From contig LKNB01000029.1 in the NCBI GenBank assembly GCA_001564055.1, forward strand, positions 1-36,313: a stretch of 36,313 nucleotides of DNA, given 5' to 3'. Positions 34,869-36,313 of the stretch are shown piece after piece. Position 1 is the first letter of the stretch. The number at the start of each line of letters is the position of its first letter. The notes under the pieces were generated by a model. That model saw nothing but the letters and a program-made list of their open reading frames with translations. It made no database searches and was not told where the DNA came from. The stretch comes from Rhodothermaceae bacterium Tc-Br11_B2g6_7 (lineage in GTDB: Bacteria > Bacteroidota > Rhodothermia > Rhodothermales > Salinibacteraceae). The position numbers and the translations under genes are program-made.

Positions 34869-35768
34869 TCAACCGTATACCTCTGCCACCGCACGATGAC
34901 TCATGGCGTGCAGCCGCGCTGTTTCGGCGGGGGAATGGGCATACCCCCCGGAAAGCAGCATTGTAAGTGGTAGATGAGCGTCTCGCACCGCCTGTACCAC
35001 GCAGCGGTCCCGGGCATAAAGCCCCTCTTCCGAGAGGGCCAGCCGACCAAACCGATCCCCCTTTACGACGTCGATGCCCGCAAGGTAAAACACGATATCT
35101 GGCATGGCATCAGCGATGATGCCTGGCAAGCGTTCCGTGAGCGTCGCGAGGTAGGCACTGTCGGTCGTTGCATCGGGCAACCCAATGTCGACGGTGGACG
35201 GAGGTTTTCGATACGGGTAGTTCTTGGCCCCGTGAATCGATAGCGTGTACGCAACATCGTCCCCATTGAAAATCGCTGCGGTGCCGTTGCCCTGGTGCAC
35301 GTCCAGGTCGATGACGAGCGCCCGCCGAATCCATCGGGCCCGCTCCAGCACGCGGATGGCGACCGCCACATCGTTGAGCACACAGAACCCCTCGCCATGT
35401 CCGGGGAAGGCATGATGCGTACCCCCGGCCAGGTTGCCGGCCACGCCATCCTCAAGCGCCATCAGCGCAGCGTTGATAGTGCCCTGCACAGCCAGTCGGG
35501 AGCGGACCACCAACTTCTTTGACCACGGAAAACCCATCTTGCGAACTTCCTGCCGGTCCAGTTTACCCTCCGCCAACCGCGAAAGATAATCCGGCGTGTG
35601 TACATACAGCAAGTCCGACCAGTCGGCCTGCCGTGGAGGGACCACCTCAGACGGCTGTATCAGCCCCTCGCGCAGCAACAGGTCATGCAGGAGCGCAAAC
35701 TTCGTCATCGGGAACGGATGCCGCTCGGGAAGCGGCACTACGTAGCCCTCGGCATAACTGACGCGCAT
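34869..35768 (-). CDS. Histone-deacetylase-family (class IV-like) zinc deacetylase
   Basis: 299 aa, arginase/deacetylase fold, no signal peptide. Active-site residues are complete: 'LAGGTHHAFPGHGEGFCVLN' (H118/H119 pair), 'VIDLDVHQGNGTA' (zinc ligands D156 and H158), 'YLAGIDVVKGDRFGRL' (zinc ligand D233) and the transition-state Tyr in 'LLSGGYAHSP'. Closest in style to HDAC11/class IV bacterial members, which act on acetyl or acyl-lysine or acetylpolyamines; in a bacterium without known histones the substrate is unknown. It lies 42 nt downstream of the thioredoxin gene on the same strand, so they may share a transcript. Unusually for this window, its leader is purine-rich (GGGTAGGGG before the ATG). 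Confidence 0.92.
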   Translation of the reverse strand: MRVSYAEGYVVPLPERHPFPMTKFALLHDLLLREGLIQPSEVVPPRQADWSDLLYVHTPDYLSRLAEGKLDRQEVRKMGFPWSKKLVVRSRLAVQGTINAALMALEDGVAGNLAGGTHHAFPGHGEGFCVLNDVAVAIRVLERARWIRRALVIDLDVHQGNGTAAIFNGDDVAYTLSIHGAKNYPYRKPPSTVDIGLPDATTDSAYLATLTERLPGIIADAMPDIVFYLAGIDVVKGDRFGRLALSEEGLYARDRCVVQAVRDAHLPLTMLLSGGYAHSPAETARLHAMSHRAVAEVYG

Positions 35769-35810
35769 CCCCTACCCGCGATCCGTTAGAAATCCCTCCG
35801 TCGACTGCCG

Positions 35811-36313
35811 TTACTCTTCGGCGGCTACAAACTCCTCCCACGACTGCTCTTTATACGCTTCCGTGGCGATGAAGCGCAACACATCCAGGAAATCGTCGCG
35901 CTCGACAAATCCAGGCACGTGGGTGATGTAATTTCCATCGGGAGCCAAGAAAGCCACGGTGGGGACGCCCTGTGCGCCGAGCAGATAGGCCATGTGCTGC
36001 ATCGTAAAGGTATCGCCTGCAAACGTTACCTCGCGGTCGGTAGCATCAAAGTCGAGGCGGGTGTAAGCAAAGTGCTGTTGGAGGTAAGCTTGCACCTCGG
36101 CGTCTGCATATACCTCACGCTCCAGCCGCCGGCACCAGCCACACCAGTCGGCATACACGTCCACCAGAAAAAACTGGTCGCCTTCAGCGGCGGCGGCCTG
36201 TGCGTCCTCAAACGCTTGCCATTCCGGGGCGGGCAGGTCAGGATCAGAAAAGGCCTGCCCCTGCGCCGGTATCGTGAGCGCAAAGAGCAGTAGCAGTGTG
36301 GAGGCAAACCCGA
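35811..36313 (-). CDS. Exported thioredoxin-fold protein, N-terminus cut by window edge
   Basis: The frame is open to the right edge, so the start lies beyond 36313; 167 codons are visible including the stop. The first visible residues, GFASTLLLLFALTIPAQGQA, are the hydrophobic part of a signal peptide with cleavage near 'PAQGQA', so an internal GTG at 36164 is not the start. The mature protein has 'DQFFLVDVYADWCGWCRRLE' with a WCGWC redox motif, then 'TRLDFDATD' and the cis-Pro loop 'GVPTVAFLAPDGN'. This is the thioredoxin_7/DsbD-gamma/SoxW-like periplasmic thioredoxin type. It probably reduces or repairs disulfides in exported proteins. It is followed after 42 nt by the deacetylase gene. 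Confidence 0.85.
   Translation of the reverse strand, partial: GFASTLLLLFALTIPAQGQAFSDPDLPAPEWQAFEDAQAAAAEGDQFFLVDVYADWCGWCRRLEREVYADAEVQAYLQQHFAYTRLDFDATDREVTFAGDTFTMQHMAYLLGAQGVPTVAFLAPDGNYITHVPGFVERDDFLDVLRFIATEAYKEQSWEEFVAAEE

Overview
The window looks like a piece of chromosome from a high-GC, halophile-leaning member of Rhodothermota/Bacteroidota (Salinibacter-like). The evidence is: an ECF sigma / FecR-DUF4974 / STN-TonB receptor / DUF4249 lipoprotein cassette, which is typical of the Bacteroidota group; a BshB1 bacillithiol enzyme; acidic proteins, including a 30-residue stretch with 20 Asp/Glu in the first gene; and almost no Shine-Dalgarno sequences, with most starts preceded by pyrimidine-rich leaders. 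Genus assignment is inference. Almost everything is dense housekeeping sequence. I see no tRNA, rRNA, CRISPR array, insertion sequence or prophage.

Layout. 1-1229 (minus): the N-terminal part of a secreted S9-type peptidase (runs off the left edge) and a small unknown protein with a good intrinsic terminator. 1470-7033 (plus): a cell-surface signalling and uptake locus (ECF sigma, FecR-like anti-sigma, STN-type TonB receptor, DUF4249 lipoprotein). 7078-11849: recX, an AI-2E-family permease, and a large membrane SpoIIE-type phosphatase that overlaps the permease stop. 11908-16324: purine nucleoside phosphorylase, leuS, bshB1. 16571-21244: efp, accB, accC, gcvH, guaA. 21420-24589: a TPR plus periplasmic-binding-fold protein with LpoA-like architecture, a BamD-like lipoprotein, nadD. 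24625-28430: NagZ-like GH3, a peroxiredoxin/thioredoxin-like protein, an NhaC-type Na+/H+ antiporter. 28557-30650: two tiny membrane proteins, phenylalanine hydroxylase (strong terminator), acylphosphatase (strong terminator). 30789-36313: alpha-glucan phosphorylase and a short-chain dehydrogenase (minus), prmC (plus), then an HDAC-family deacetylase and a secreted thioredoxin (minus, runs off the right edge).

How the genes fit together. The first cassette is a plausible trans-envelope circuit: ligand binding at the receptor, STN domain contact with FecR, then release of the sigma factor; the substrate is unknown. efp-accB-accC is a common gene neighbourhood; with gcvH it groups two swinging-arm carrier proteins. 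The LpoA-like protein, BamD-like lipoprotein and NagZ-like enzyme suggest an envelope theme between 21.4 and 26.3 kb.

The most unusual item I found is in the 919-residue phosphatase at 9090-11849. Its membrane part carries the spacing and flanking residues of a CPBP (CAAX/Abi) intramembrane protease, but the catalytic glutamates and one histidine are replaced. That suggests a dead intramembrane-protease fold acting as the sensor of a PP2C-type phosphatase. I do not see a convincing multi-gene novel defence or biosynthetic system.
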